Below, in pieces: positions 51,001 through 60,951 of a stretch of DNA of 64,000 nt. This DNA is from Gymnogyps californianus (taxonomy: Eukaryota > Chordata > Aves > Accipitriformes > Cathartidae): positions 25,575,001 through 25,639,000 of the forward strand of contig NC_059478.1 in NCBI RefSeq assembly GCF_018139145.2, given 5' to 3'. Numbering within the stretch: position 1 is the first letter of the stretch; every line of letters starts with the position of its first letter. The notes under the pieces are model-generated. The model had not been told where the DNA came from, did no database searches, and saw nothing but the letters and a program-made list of their open reading frames with translations. The position numbers were made by a program, and so were the translations under genes.

Positions 51001-51579
51001 TGACACCTTCCCAGCCTCTCCTCCTGTATTCTGATATACTTGCTTTGTGACTATGACAAAGCAGATTCTGTGCTCTGTTCCAGGGAGGTTTTCTGTCTGT
51101 CTGCGTTTGACCCTTTGGGGATATAAAAAGATATGAAGGTTTCAGAGGCTGGATTAGCTCTGGGGAAGCTGCAACTAACTCACTGCACTTTCTGGGACAG
51201 AGGAGTACCGATTCCCTTCTGCAGCTAGCAAGCAAGCTGATGCTGTTTCAATCTGAGTGGAGTTTTCCACAGCCAGGGTTTTCCACATCCCTGCAGCAGG
51301 CAGGCTCTTCCTGCATACACCTCTTCTCTCCAAAAGCTGCAGCAGGAGAGGAGAGTGACAGTCTAAAGATCCAGGAGTGGCACAGGGACAGCATTTAGGT
51401 GGATTGCTGGGCAGATGGCCACACTGTGACAGTGTGGATGAGAAGGCTGTGCTGCCTGCACAGCTCTCTTCCAGGCTGGGACTGTATGCCATCGTGCAGA
51501 CATCTCATTAAAGCACGCTCTTCTCTGCTTCTAGGATGACATGATGGAGGACACCCCTCTCTCACTCTACAGCTACTAG
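38437..51579 (+). CDS. Mucin-like type I membrane protein, five exons, 359 residues
   Basis: I assembled this gene from 38437-38503, 48489-48959, 50050-50379, 50544-50710 and 51535-51579 (1080 nt including the stop). All junctions are GT-AG, with phases 1, 1, 1 and 0, and the frame stays open throughout. The product has a signal peptide (residues 1-23, hydrophobic core RALLRLAAACCLLCAL) and a Ser/Thr/Pro-rich ectodomain (about 24-303) suited to dense O-glycosylation. It has N-glycosylation sequons at N69, N76, N123, N129, N183 and N263. There are no cysteines in the ectodomain. One transmembrane helix (about 304-326) is followed by a basic stop-transfer (RYRQHNSR) and a short tail ending in acidic residues and SLYSY. 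The layout resembles sialomucins such as CD164, PARM1 or endomucin, but the tail matches none that I know. It probably acts at the cell surface or in endosomes. I am sure of the gene structure, not of its identity. Confidence 0.85.
43204..43243 (+). repeat. Short imperfect tandem duplication
   Basis: CAGCTGCTCCGGTTTTTAAAC is followed directly by CAGCTGCTCTGGTTTTAAA, and a third partial copy of the TTGGTTTTAAAT part occurs about 15 bases later. CAGCTG is an E-box core, so the duplication also doubles that site. Confidence 0.75.
43250..43640. promoter_or_regulatory. AT-rich island in the GC-rich intron, possible enhancer
   Basis: Roughly 400 bases of AT-rich sequence break the GC-rich intron. 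They include a perfect octamer ATTTGCAT (43286-43293, the consensus site of POU factors), a TTTAATTA homeodomain core near 43327, and several TAAT/ATTA cores and runs such as TATAATATAATTG. Such islands are often conserved enhancers. Conservation cannot be judged from one sequence. Confidence 0.35.
48489..48959 (+). CDS. Mucin-like gene exon 2: first part of the Ser/Thr/Pro-rich ectodomain
   Basis: 471 nt (157 codons) encode residues 23-179 plus the first base of codon 180. The sequence is rich in Thr, Ser and Pro with scattered acidic residues, and holds four N-glycosylation sequons (NLT, NAT, NMS, NSS). The exon is flanked by phase 1 introns (acceptor TTCTGTAG/GAGAGG, donor TGCCAG/GTGAGG). 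It could therefore be skipped or duplicated without frame change. Intron retention would read through to a stop at 49030. Confidence 0.88.
50050..50379 (+). CDS. Mucin-like gene exon 3: second part of the mucin ectodomain
   Basis: 330 nt encode residues 180-289. They include the densest Ser/Thr run (about residues 217-266) and sequons NSS (N183) and NTS (N263). The exon then ends in an acidic stretch, VLDVDDDKNS (280-289), just before the membrane-proximal exon. The acceptor is TCCTATTTTGCAG and the donor TTCAG/GTAAAT, both phase 1, so the exon is symmetrical. Confidence 0.88.
50544..50710 (+). CDS. Mucin-like gene exon 4: transmembrane helix and juxtamembrane tail
   Basis: The exon encodes a short stalk, a 23-residue hydrophobic helix (PLVITVISVFIVMVGILGLV and following residues, about 304-326) and the basic and amphipathic tail YRQHNSRMEFRRLQDLPM. 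The acceptor is ATCCTTGCAG and the donor CCCATG/GTGAGT, phase 0. Retention of the next intron would replace the normal end with eight residues (VSNAFSRA) and a stop at 50737. Confidence 0.9.
51535..51579 (+). CDS. Mucin-like gene exon 5: last 14 residues and stop
   Basis: After a strong acceptor (TTCTCTGCTTCTAG) the exon encodes DDMMEDTPLSLYSY and a TAG stop. Two Asp plus Glu-Asp give an acidic cluster, and the two tyrosines at the very end could be phosphorylated. The short coding part is followed by a long 3' untranslated region. Confidence 0.85.
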   Translation, partial: DDMMEDTPLSLYSY

Positions 51580-53760
51580 GCAACCAGGCTGTCCTCTGCC
51601 TGGCCGGCTGAACTTCCCAGAGGAGAAGGCCTTGAGGACTTGGTCCCAGATGATCTGCTGAGGAATGAGGGGCTGTGATTTGCACACAACTTAAAGATCC
51701 TTTTCAGATGGCTTTTGGTTTTAGACATTTTAAGTAGTTCAATGTTGAAGTTTTTATGCTGGGAATCAGAGCCCAAGTCTGGCCCTTTCCTCCAGGCTCT
51801 CCTCGAAACAATGCCCTGAGGAGGTGCCTCCTCCTTTTAGTGTGGTGACTAATTAGCCAAGACAACCTTTGCCATCACGTTCTGCATGGATCTCTTCTGT
51901 CCATCTTGGCGGCTGCTGCTTTCAAAGGAGGTGGGCAAGTGATCCATACAAGAGCTCTTAACGCTGGTGGTGTCAGCACAGTGCTAGCAAAGGAGACTGC
52001 TGTTCTCTGAGGGAGCCAAGGATGTGGAAATTAGTTCTCTTGGGCTCCCTCTTGTTCTGTATTTTTAAGGTTGGTTGGTTTGGTTTTTTTCTTGCACTTT
52101 TTTTGTTCCTGTTTCAGCTTTAGTCCTGGGATTGGCACTGCCCATCCTGAAATACCTACCAGGAGGATGACAGACTGCTCTGCTTCCTTCCTACATGCAT
52201 ACCTTTTCTCTTTAACCAGGGAAAACAGTTTTGTGGCCACTGGAGAAGTGCCCTTGCTACTTGATGTTGCTTTGAAGTTGCTGGGAGGAAAATGAACATA
52301 ATTTTAGCTTAACAGGGCTTGATAGGACTCTGTTGCCAATTAGACACACTAATTTGGTCTCACCAAAATTAGGAAACTGTGCCTCCCATACTTGATGCTT
52401 TCAGCATATGCGTAAACTCCTTGCCCAGGCTCAGTAAATGCTTTAGTCCATTTCCCTGCCTGGATTGACACATGCCTTTCCTCAGGTACCTCCCATTTTG
52501 CTGCTAGCATCTGGTTGCTGGAAGTTGTTGTACAAAACTAGTACTGCACTCTCCCTCCTCTGCTATGCAAGGTCAAAGCTCCTTTGCCTTCTAATGTTGG
52601 TCTTTGAGCCAGTTGGTGTCTTGTCATGAGGACAGATCCTGGATGTAGGTGCCTCCCTCCCCTTCCCTTTCTAGGCGTTAGGCTGATTAGATTCTGCACT
52701 TTTGCCTCAAAATATCACTGCTGTAGACTGCATCCAAGGCTCTTGAGGCCCCTCAAGGAAACCCATGGACCAGAGCCTCTGAGTGTAAATCTGAGGATCT
52801 TTCGGTGCCCTCACCTCAGAAAGACCGGAGTGTGTGTGACATGAAAGTCTTCATGTAACTAACACCTGCTCCTGTTTTCTAATTCACATTTGACTGCAGG
52901 TAAAGAGAAACACATGCCTTCTCTAGAGTGTTTGATTTTTGACTAAGCCAGTTGCTCCCTCAGGATACAGCAAGGGCTAGAGATTATCTACCACATTGCT
53001 CTTACAAGCCTCAATCTCTCCTCTCCTTTCAGTAGCAACACTCACGGACCCCTCAAAGGACAGACACCAGGCCTCACTAGCAAAAGTACCTTTTTTTTTC
53101 CAGTGCTGTTATTGCTTGTCTTAGCAGGGAAAGGGGAATTTCCCCATCAGCAGGGCTTAAATTATCTGCAAAGCCCAAAGATGGAGCAGAACTGGTCTGG
53201 GTCAAATAGATGAACTGGGTAAGGCAGCAGTTCCTCCCTCCTGCGTTACTACTTCCGAAGTGGCTGACAAATGGCTGCAGTGCAGTTTGGGTTCAGCTGT
53301 TGGCTTTGGCCTTGCATCTGTTTATTGTAAGGATGCCCAGTAAAATAGGGAAGAAGGGCTGGTTCTCTCCTACTGTTATTGCATGAAAACTAAAGGGCAA
53401 TTGTCACAACTCCAAAGCTTTTGTATCAAGCATTGTCTGCACAGAGCAATCTCCCTAGCTACAGACTTGTTTCCCCTGCCGGAGGGCAGGGTGCTACTGG
53501 GTTTTGGCACAAAGAGAGGCAAGTTAGTGGTGGAAAATAGAACTCCATCCTGGCTGAAACTGGTGCAGGCTGGCATAGCTGGAAAGTGTCTCTGCACACA
53601 ACCGAAAGGGCAGGGGCTGGTTGTTCTGGTTTCCCGTGCATCGCTGTCCAGGGGAAAGGGGTGAGGAAGAAAACTCGCCCAACACCAAAGTGCAACTTTC
53701 TTTGTAAAATATGTTAATAGTGGATTTTTTTTCTGCAATAAAGTTACAAATGCCAAAGGT
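51580..53760 (+). other. 3' untranslated region of the mucin-like gene
   Basis: About 2.2 kb separate the TAG stop from a canonical polyadenylation signal at 53737. There is no intron signal that would continue the coding frame, and the open frames inside are short. The exact cleavage site is inferred at about 20 bases after the signal. Confidence 0.7.
53737..53742 (+). terminator. AATAAA polyadenylation signal of the mucin-like gene
   Basis: A canonical AATAAA follows a T-rich stretch and is the first I noticed on the plus strand after the stop codon. It is followed by the GT-containing AGGTGTCC at about 53758. Confidence 0.7.
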
Positions 53761-56234
53761 GTCCCAGTCCTCATATTTTCATCGCAAACATCTAACTAAA
53801 AAGCTTTTGTAGATCACAATGAATCCTGTGGTAGATAAACAGCAGCAGTTTGGGGTAGGAAGACTCACAGGGCTGATGATACTAGTGAAAATGCCAGACA
53901 GCTATAAACCATAGCTCTGAGGGTTCAGAAGGACACCACCCTCCCTGCTTGTATTGCTTCTTGTCAGGGTCATTCCCTGTCTCGGTTGACTGAGATTAAT
54001 TTCTGTACGGTCAAATCAGATGAAATCTGTCTTAGAGAACCACACTAGACCAAATAATCTCACATACACCTTTAGACTCTCTTCCTTTGCCTCTGATGAT
54101 TGAAGATATCCTTATCCTGTTGTCAACTGTAACCCCAAATTCTATTTACAGAAATATCCTGAAAGCCAGCCTAATCCAAACCTAAGTAGCATCATCTGTC
54201 ATGCTTCTTTCTATAGTACAGAAGACAAAGCAAACTGAAAGGCATGTACTTCTTTTTGTTTAGCTTTATAGCTGTTTTGAACTTTTCCTTTTGGAGCTCA
54301 GACCCACAGGGAGGTAACTGCTCATGGTTTGTTTCAAAAGCCCAGCTCTTGCTACAGAGATGATATGAGTCTCTCCTGAGCTAATAGTCTCTCCTAGCTG
54401 TTACAATACTTGGGCAAAATCATCCAGCTCACGTCACAGACTGCTTGTGTTACAAGACTTTCTACTGCAAAAGCAAAATCTGGTGAGTGAAACTACTTGG
54501 TCATTTGGCATATGCTGTTTTTGAAAGAGTTCCCACAACGAATCTAGAAAAGCAAATCCCTGGAAGATCTAGAGCAAGGGGAGAGCAAACAAAGACTTCT
54601 AAGCCTAGCAAAGTGCTTGCTGAGTAATCTGAAGACTTGGGGGTGAACTCTAAACCCTGCAGAGATTTCAGTCCTGTCCCAACATACAACCATACAAAAC
54701 AGAAGAACGAAGTAACGGAACAAACATGCTACAACTAAGCCAGTCTTCTCAGGTCTGAAGTCAGCATTATTCTGGTGGTTTATGTCGGAGTTTCCTCTGT
54801 TCTGCCTTTTTACCACCAACCCCACTCGGAGCTGATTCATTCTCTGCAGAACAAACTGCTGAGCTGCCTTGTTAGAGAGGCAGCACAGATCTGCATTAGC
54901 TGGAGAGGCAGCAGCAGGACAGGCTTGTGCAGGCAGCCACCCTCAGGAGGCATGAAGCTTACTGCCTTTGCCCAGCCAAGTTCTGACCTCCCAGCCAGGT
55001 GATGCAATCTCTGAGGTGGCCAGGTTTGGAGATGGACCATGGGCCAGTTGTGTGGGCTTCGTCCTTCCCGTGCAGCAAAGCAAACTGACAGAACCAGAAA
55101 AAAACTGTTGCCAGTTTCCGCATGTCCCCTTGAACACAGCTCTCGCTTTTGATGAGGCTTAGTTTTAATGCCTCCTAGGCTAAGGCACAATTATATTATT
55201 AATTAGCAAGGGGACAAGAATCAATCAAATCATGTTTAAAGCTAAACAGGAGGGAAAGAAACCCAGATAAAAGAAAAGTGGAGTTTGAGACTCACCTGCC
55301 TTCTCTGCCCTCCCCTCCTCCTCTCTCCAGACTCATGTTTTGAAGGGAAGGGGATTTGAGCAGCTGAAAAGTGACAGTACTAGAGCTGCTGTGCCAAGGG
55401 CAGGGCTACCTGTGGATGTGCCAGTTCTCTGCCCACTCAGTTGTCCTTCATGGCTCAGTGCCTGTAGTTTAGCTTTGGACACTGTGTATTTTCACCATCA
55501 TGTCACACTGCAAGTCTGTAAATAAGGCTACAGACAGTGTTCAGAGACAGAGAAACTGCCATGAGGAGCACTGGAGTGGACAAGGCAGTGCGTGGATCTT
55601 GTAAGACCAACAACCCCATGAGGCTCTCCCATGGATAATAGTCCCCTGTGCTTGCTAGCACTTAAAGCAGAATGAAAAAGGGATTGCATGGATCCAGGGA
55701 GCAGGAGCACAGAAGCAAGCCAGGGAAGCAGAGCAGTAAACTTTCAGTCATGAAGGCTACGAAATGATCCATAACCTGGGAAGCTTTTAGTAGCCGGTGT
55801 TCTTCTCATACCCAGGGGAGAACAGAAAATGCCTACTGTCATTTCCCAGACACCTAGGAAGGAAACAGGAGCCTGCACACCTCTGCATTATTTATACTCA
55901 ATTTCTATGACTACATTTGATTTAGTATAAATGTGGATTTGTCATGGGGGAAGGGGGATAGTTTTTCTAAGTGTACCTCCTGAGCTTCTGCCAGGCATGT
56001 TCCCATCTACTTGCTACCTCTGCTTCACTGCATAGCAGAAGTGAGAGAGGGATCTTCTCTCCAATCCTCCCTTCCATCCCCCACAAAGAAAAAAGAAATC
56101 AGGCACTTCCTGTCCATAAACCAGCCAAATCTGTGGTCCTACTGACACATAGCTAAGTGATAAGCAAAGCTGGAAGACCATGACTGCTAATATAAAAGTC
56201 TCCATCAGCGTGAGGCCCCCAAAACTGTTTGTGG
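53761..56234. other. Intergenic region, no supported feature
   Basis: Between the plus-strand polyadenylation signal and the first minus-strand exon-like segments I see only short frames without splice support, for example 54837-55190 minus and 54775-55002 plus. It is probably a tail-to-tail intergenic space. Confidence 0.45.
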
Positions 56235-56240
56235 TTTATT
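56235..56240 (-). terminator. Possible minus-strand AATAAA polyadenylation signal
   Basis: TTTATT on the plus strand is AATAAA on the minus strand, 552 bases downstream of the end of the exon-like segment at 56792. It would fit the end of a minus-strand transcript, but such hexamers are common by chance. Confidence 0.25.
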
Positions 56241-56791
56241 TTTTTTAAAACCCCCAGAACTTTGTAAGATAATGAAGGTCTTCAAACTTCCCCATCCAGC
56301 TACACTTGCATGAAGACTCTTCCCCACTATAATGTTACAGGGGACATGTTTTTCACAGATCTGAGAAAAAACAACCTTCACCTAAAGCACAAGTTCAAAA
56401 CAGTCTCAGAAGATAAAGCACTTAGACCTGCCCAGAACAGGACCTTCTAATTGTGGCTGGTGATACATAGCTTGGAAACTAGATCCCCCACCATAGCTGA
56501 TTCTGCAACATTAGTAAGCTTTTATAAGAAACCATTAACTATTACATGAAGGAAGCATAGATAGGGTGCTAGACAGTGTCAAACTTGATAATTTGTGCAT
56601 TTTAAAGACAAAGGGATCGATGTGTTCATCTGCTTGACAGCCTGCACAGCCTTCCTTGTGCTTGTTCCCACTTCCTGTCTAATAAATATACTTGAAAGAC
56701 ATAGTCAACACAGGTCTGCTTCACGTGCACCAGCAGTTTAACAATGGTTAGCCTCAGTTCCTCTGTAATATTTTTTCTTTTGAAAGACCCA

Positions 56792-56856
56792 TCAGCCAAA
56801 TAACCCCCTGAACGACAAAACCAGCTTGATCTTGATCAGACGGACAGTGGTCACAG
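56792..56856 (-). other. Exon-like terminal segment (minus strand)
   Basis: A strong acceptor (ACTTATTTTCTTGCAG) precedes 65 nt that stay open in the phase set by the upstream segment 56964-57151, then reach TGA at 56794-56792. The peptide (AVTTVRLIKIKLVLSFRGLF) is basic and hydrophobic. I do not recognise it. The matching phase is the main support, and a match in one of three phases is not improbable by chance. Confidence 0.25.
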
Positions 56857-56963
56857 CTGCAAGAAAATAAGTATGTGTTTGTTCCTACTGTTCAGCTCCC
56901 TCTCTGTTTACAGGTAGACCCAATCCCCCACCCACAGTTCAAATAAAGAGCTAAGTAAGTTAC

Positions 56964-57151
56964 CAGAGGTATCCTCCCAGTCATAAAACAGGTCTCCCTG
57001 TGATGAACTGCCCAGAATTAATATATCCCTGCAGCAGAAGCCTTTTGCTAGCATTCTTTGAACTATAATGGAACATCTGTTGACAATCTCCCGCAGGGTA
57101 ACTTCTCCCCTCCCCTGTTTTAATCCTCTCTCCTTCAGAAGTACTTTTGCT
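56964..57151 (-). other. Exon-like segment with two open frames (minus strand)
   Basis: 188 nt lie between a good acceptor (GATGTGTCTAATTTCAG) and a donor TCTG/GTAACT. One frame (AKVLLKERGLKQGRG and on to FYDWEDTS) is open throughout and joins in phase to 56792-56856. A second frame (SKSTSEGERIKTGEG and on to a TGA about 20 nt before the donor) is the one that would continue segment 57721-57931. I cannot decide between them and recognise neither protein. Confidence 0.3.
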
Positions 57152-57720
57152 CTGAAATTAGACACATCAGTTGCCACAGGATGACTCTCACAAGGATTAG
57201 AGTGTTTCCTTTCGCACTGGTCTTTCTTGGGAGCTGTAGGAAGAGGGATGAGCAGTCAGCCCTGTTCAGTATTTCCTTAAAAATTTTCTGTTATGTCCGA
57301 ATTCCAGAAGCTTTCGATGCTAAATTACAGGTTCTGCTTGGAACAAGACAAGGCTCATGGGTTCTGGAACATGCCTTTCAGCCAGATTTAGGCACCCATT
57401 TGATTCTGACTGAGAAGGGTTTTACCAGGGACGAATGCAAAATTAGCAAAGTTTTTCTTTGTGCTAATCCTGGCTATGCCTTCTGATCACACAGGCAGAT
57501 CAAGCCACTAACATGCTCATTACTTCAATTTCCCTACTGATAAGCTTGGGGGCAGGATGAGAATTTTCGCCTACTTTTTTAAAAGGATCTCAATATTTGT
57601 AGGTGGAAGGTAATCATGCACAACACTATTTGTGACTGGCTAGCAGAAAGGGAACCTGTTCTCAAAAAGGCCTGAGAGAAGCACTGGGAAAACAGCTCCC
57701 TTTGTTTTACAGAGTCTAAC

Positions 57721-57931
57721 CTGGTGGCCCACACTGAGTGATAGAGAATTGGTCACTTGCATCCTGCTCAGTCTGTTTCTTGGATGCATCGAGTCACTTT
57801 CCAGCTCAGCTTCAAACAGATCCAAGCCACTCAAGCAGGCTTTTATATCCTGACCATGATCTGCCAATGGCTGTTCACACATTCAGGTCCACTCTAAGAA
57901 GCAGAGCTGAACTCTGGGAAGCAGCTGTTCA
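57721..57931 (-). other. Exon-like segment with an in-frame TGA (minus strand)
   Basis: A strong acceptor (TTTTCCCTCTCCAG) and a donor CCAG/GTTAGA bound 211 nt. In one frame the peptide looks coding on both sides of a single TGA: EQLLPRVQLCFLEWT before it, and MCEQPLADHGQDIKACLSGL and further acidic sequence after it. This is what a decayed exon, or an assembly or sequencing difference, would look like. A non-coding exon is equally possible. Confidence 0.25.
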
Positions 57932-58089
57932 CTGGAGAGGGAAAACTAACTGATCTCAGCCTGATCTTCAAAGCAAAAGCCACAGTTCATGCAACTGAAT
58001 GAGATGAAGGTCACAGGAGCAGCCTTCACCACTGTGTCCTGTCTTGATCTGTGCTCAAGCCTCTACTTGATGACTCCTACTGCTACTCT

Positions 58090-58199
58090 CAGCACCACCA
58101 GTCTCTGCCTGCTTTTCAAACTAGTCCTAACCAAGCTCTGCTGGGCCCCCTTTACAGCATCCCTGACTCTGTGCCACATCCCAAGGTCCTTTGTATCGG
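58090..58199 (-). other. Exon-like segment after a strong acceptor (minus strand; 3' end uncertain)
   Basis: The acceptor CTCTTTGCTGCCTACTTCTCAG is one of the best in the window. It is followed by an open basic stretch starting DTKDLGMWHRVRDAVKGAQQ and continuing Ser/Arg-rich and then Val-rich, with a stop soon after 58090. Several weak GT donors occur near the end but none gives the phase needed to join 57721-57931. I recognise no domain. Confidence 0.2.
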
Positions 58200-58462
58200 C
58201 TGAGAAGTAGGCAGCAAAGAGAATGCCACAGATCTATATCTCTTGCACTATCCCATCTGCTAGACTACAAAGCCTTCACCGTCAAATAGGCAGTTGTCCT
58301 CTTTCTCTTAGGCTTTCTGAACTCAGTGTCATACATTCACCTCTTCCCTTCTCCTTCACCAGCTAGCAATTCTAAAATTAAGTTCTCTCAGAGGAAAATG
58401 GAATAAAAAAATTCAAACCACATTAGGAAATTTCACAAGGCTCTTTTTTGCCACTATGGCAC

Positions 58463-58468
58463 TTTATT
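58463..58468 (-). terminator. Possible alternative minus-strand AATAAA
   Basis: TTTATT on the plus strand gives AATAAA on the minus strand, about 510 bases after the TAG at 58979-58981 that ends another exon-like segment (from 59050). It would serve a shorter transcript if that segment is a terminal exon. Confidence 0.2.
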
Positions 58469-58978
58469 CTCATAAAACAAAGCCAGCAACCTCCCCTTTG
58501 TGGTGGTCATGGAAGTTTCTGTTCAAAGAACAAGATTTCTTAGCCTGTTTTGAGCCACAGAAGAGGAAGCAATTTACCAACACTGGTCAAGTCAGCTGCT
58601 CCATATTGGGTCTTGTCAGACAGGGTAAATCTATGGTCAGTCTATATCTGTTCTGTTCTTGCTATGTATAGTCTCCCTAAATGGCACAATCTAAGCTCAG
58701 CTATATATTCCAGAGCTTTAGCTAGCCAACGGTTTAAACAATATCCAACATATCCCAAAACTTGCAGTATATTTGGGGGAAAAAAACATTTGAAGGCATC
58801 ACTAGAGACAACACACAAAATTCTCTCAATTTGTTCTGGTCCACCAAGTGAGAGCTCAGAAGACAGAATCGTACATCCCATCCCATGGGAGAGGGCTGAA
58901 GCAAAGGGCTGCAGCTAGGAATGCTCTGACTTTGGAGGAAACCCTGCGTTCCAGACAAGCACCACAGCATCTCTCCCT

Positions 58979-59050
58979 CTACAAGCCAGCTGGCAACTGC
59001 AAAAGCTGATTGATGCACCACAAATCAGGCCCTCCATCAGTGTCTGTCAC
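58979..59050 (-). other. Exon-like terminal segment (minus strand)
   Basis: A near-ideal acceptor (TTCTGTTCTTTCACCCCAG) opens 24 codons read as VTDTDGGPDLWCINQLLQLP and three more residues, then TAG. It could be an alternative last exon. No family is recognised. Confidence 0.25.
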
Positions 59051-59426
59051 CTGGGGTGAAAGAACAGAATACACAGTGCTGTGTTGTAAAGGTATAAGGC
59101 GTAGGTCTAAGCAAGAGAGCATGAGATGACAACCAACAGTTCAGGTCTCAGGTAGAGTGTGGGACTGGGCAGGTCTGTGAATGACTTATCAAAATGGCTG
59201 TTTCTCTTCCTTGAGTTGCCTCCCTTGGGTCAGCCCCACACCTCACAGCTTCCAGTTCTTGTAAACCCAGGTAACAAACAAGTCAAGAAGAGTTTGCCAC
59301 CTAGGGAAGCCAATATCCTTTCCATCTTTTACTTGTTCCCTACAGTAAAAAGTGCATCTTTTAGTTAACATTAAAGGTCATGCAGCTTTAGTTCAGGCAG
59401 GCTGTCAGACAGGTCACTGCTGAGGT

Positions 59427-59508
59427 CATCCGCTCCAGCTATTTCTAGCCTCTTCTCCAGCACTGCTGTCCTCCAGCTCAAAACACAGCGTGAGGATATC
59501 TTTACAAT
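59427..59508 (-). other. Exon-like segment continuing the phase of 60830-60951 (minus strand)
   Basis: After an acceptor ending TTCTGTTGGTGTAG, the phase left by 60830-60951 (phase 1) gives an acidic peptide starting DCKDILTLCFELEDSSAGEE and ending at TGA 59429-59427. Another frame of the same DNA is also open, to a TAA at 59371, and ends in DLSSDLSDSLPELKLHDL. Coding status is unresolved. Confidence 0.25.
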
Positions 59509-60829
59509 CTACACCAACAGAACAAGGAATTAGCCTTCCTCAGACTCCTTAACCCATATGCCAGCCCTAAGAACAAACAGCAGCCTATGTCTAGCCCCTC
59601 CAGCACTGCTGGTTCAGTGTGGACTGCAATCCATGTCAAACTCTAATAAAAAACATCCTCATTCATTTTCTGCTGAAACAGAGAAATACCAACAAGCACC
59701 CTTACAAGCTATGTAAGCTGAAATAAAAATAGGTGCCCATGTAAGTGAATCATGGTTCCCAGTGTCCTAGCAAGCTGCCAACACAGCTACTGGGTGCCCT
59801 ACTGTAATATTGGCCAGGGTTTCTGATGCTACTACGATATAAATGTTTACTACTAATACTAAGCAACAGGTAACTAGCTGCCTCTTATTAAATGTGGGGT
59901 GCTGCTTGAGCATTTGATCAGTAAAGCTCTATATAGGAGTCTCTACCTGGCATGCGTCTCAGAACAAATGTTAAAGATAAAAACTTAACCCTTTGATGGG
60001 ACATGAAGACTCCTTAGGCATTGTCCTAACAGCAACCTGACATGTTACGACTGCATCTACAAAGCAGTTAATTGTAGCAGGTTTGCTAATAAAGTCTGAA
60101 TCAGCAGGATTAGTAAATTGGAAAAACAGAACACAGGGCAGTTTAATATGCCTTACAGCCTCCATTCACAAGAATCTTAAGCATCTTACTAAAGTAGGGC
60201 ATGATTTTTTCTTTTAAAGGAACATTAGCCCTTTGTTCCTGATTTCCTTTAATGCCAAGTGTTAATGCAAACACAAGGGGGTTTTATATCCTAAAAGCGA
60301 GGCATAAATCCAAAAGGATAAAGAGGCTGAGAGACGAACTTTCTTGAAGTGAGCAATTTTCACCTTCCTAATCTCACTGGCTGTGTGTCAGCACCAAAAC
60401 AAAAATGGAGCCACATTAAAAAGTGGTATCTTGGCACTGTCAGAGGAAATGATAAGTATCATAATTGGCCCTCACATGCAGCTTTACATTACCCTGACAC
60501 TAGACAGGGAGGGAGGATGAAAGAACAGACAGGCACACACATGTTACCTCTGTCCTGGCATAGCAATAGTGCTCTCAGAGCAAAGTTTTAACTGTGGCCC
60601 AAGTGCTAGGCCACTACTCCAAATTGTATTGCCTTCAGGTGCCTAATACTCAGCCCTACCAGTACAATTGGGCACAGCAAGTGCCTGTAATCAAATTATC
60701 AGTATGACCTCTGGAATGCCCTGAACAGTAGACATAAATAGGTTCTGCAGATCTCTGTCATCTGCATTACTGTGGAAAACCCCACTAGGTTCTTCAGATC
60801 CCGAGGGTGCAGGAACCAGCCACACTTAC

Positions 60830-60951
60830 CTTCAGGCACCTTGATCTCTACAGTGCCGGAAAGTTCATCGGAGCTAAAGTCTCTGAGGTGGAAACCTCAC
60901 TCAAAGATGGAGAAAACCACTCTGCCTCTCTCAGCAAGTTCTTGCTTCTCT
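60830..60951 (-). other. Exon-like segment with consensus splice sites and an in-frame TGA (minus strand)
   Basis: A strong acceptor (GCTTCATTTCTTTTAG) and a consensus donor (GAAG/GTAAGTG) bound 122 nt. One frame reads EKQELAERGRVVFSIFE, then TGA, then GFHLRDFSSDELSGTVEIKV with PEG. The second half strongly looks like protein. A second frame gives RSKNLLREAEWFSPSLSEVS and continues to a TAG before the donor. Splicing here is more credible than the coding frame. Confidence 0.35.

Noticed and set aside
57721..60951. Selenoprotein interpretation of the in-frame TGA codons
   Set aside because: The residues around the TGAs do not form the usual Cys/Thr redox contexts, no SECIS-like element was recognised downstream, and the stops are in separate segments of uncertain frame.
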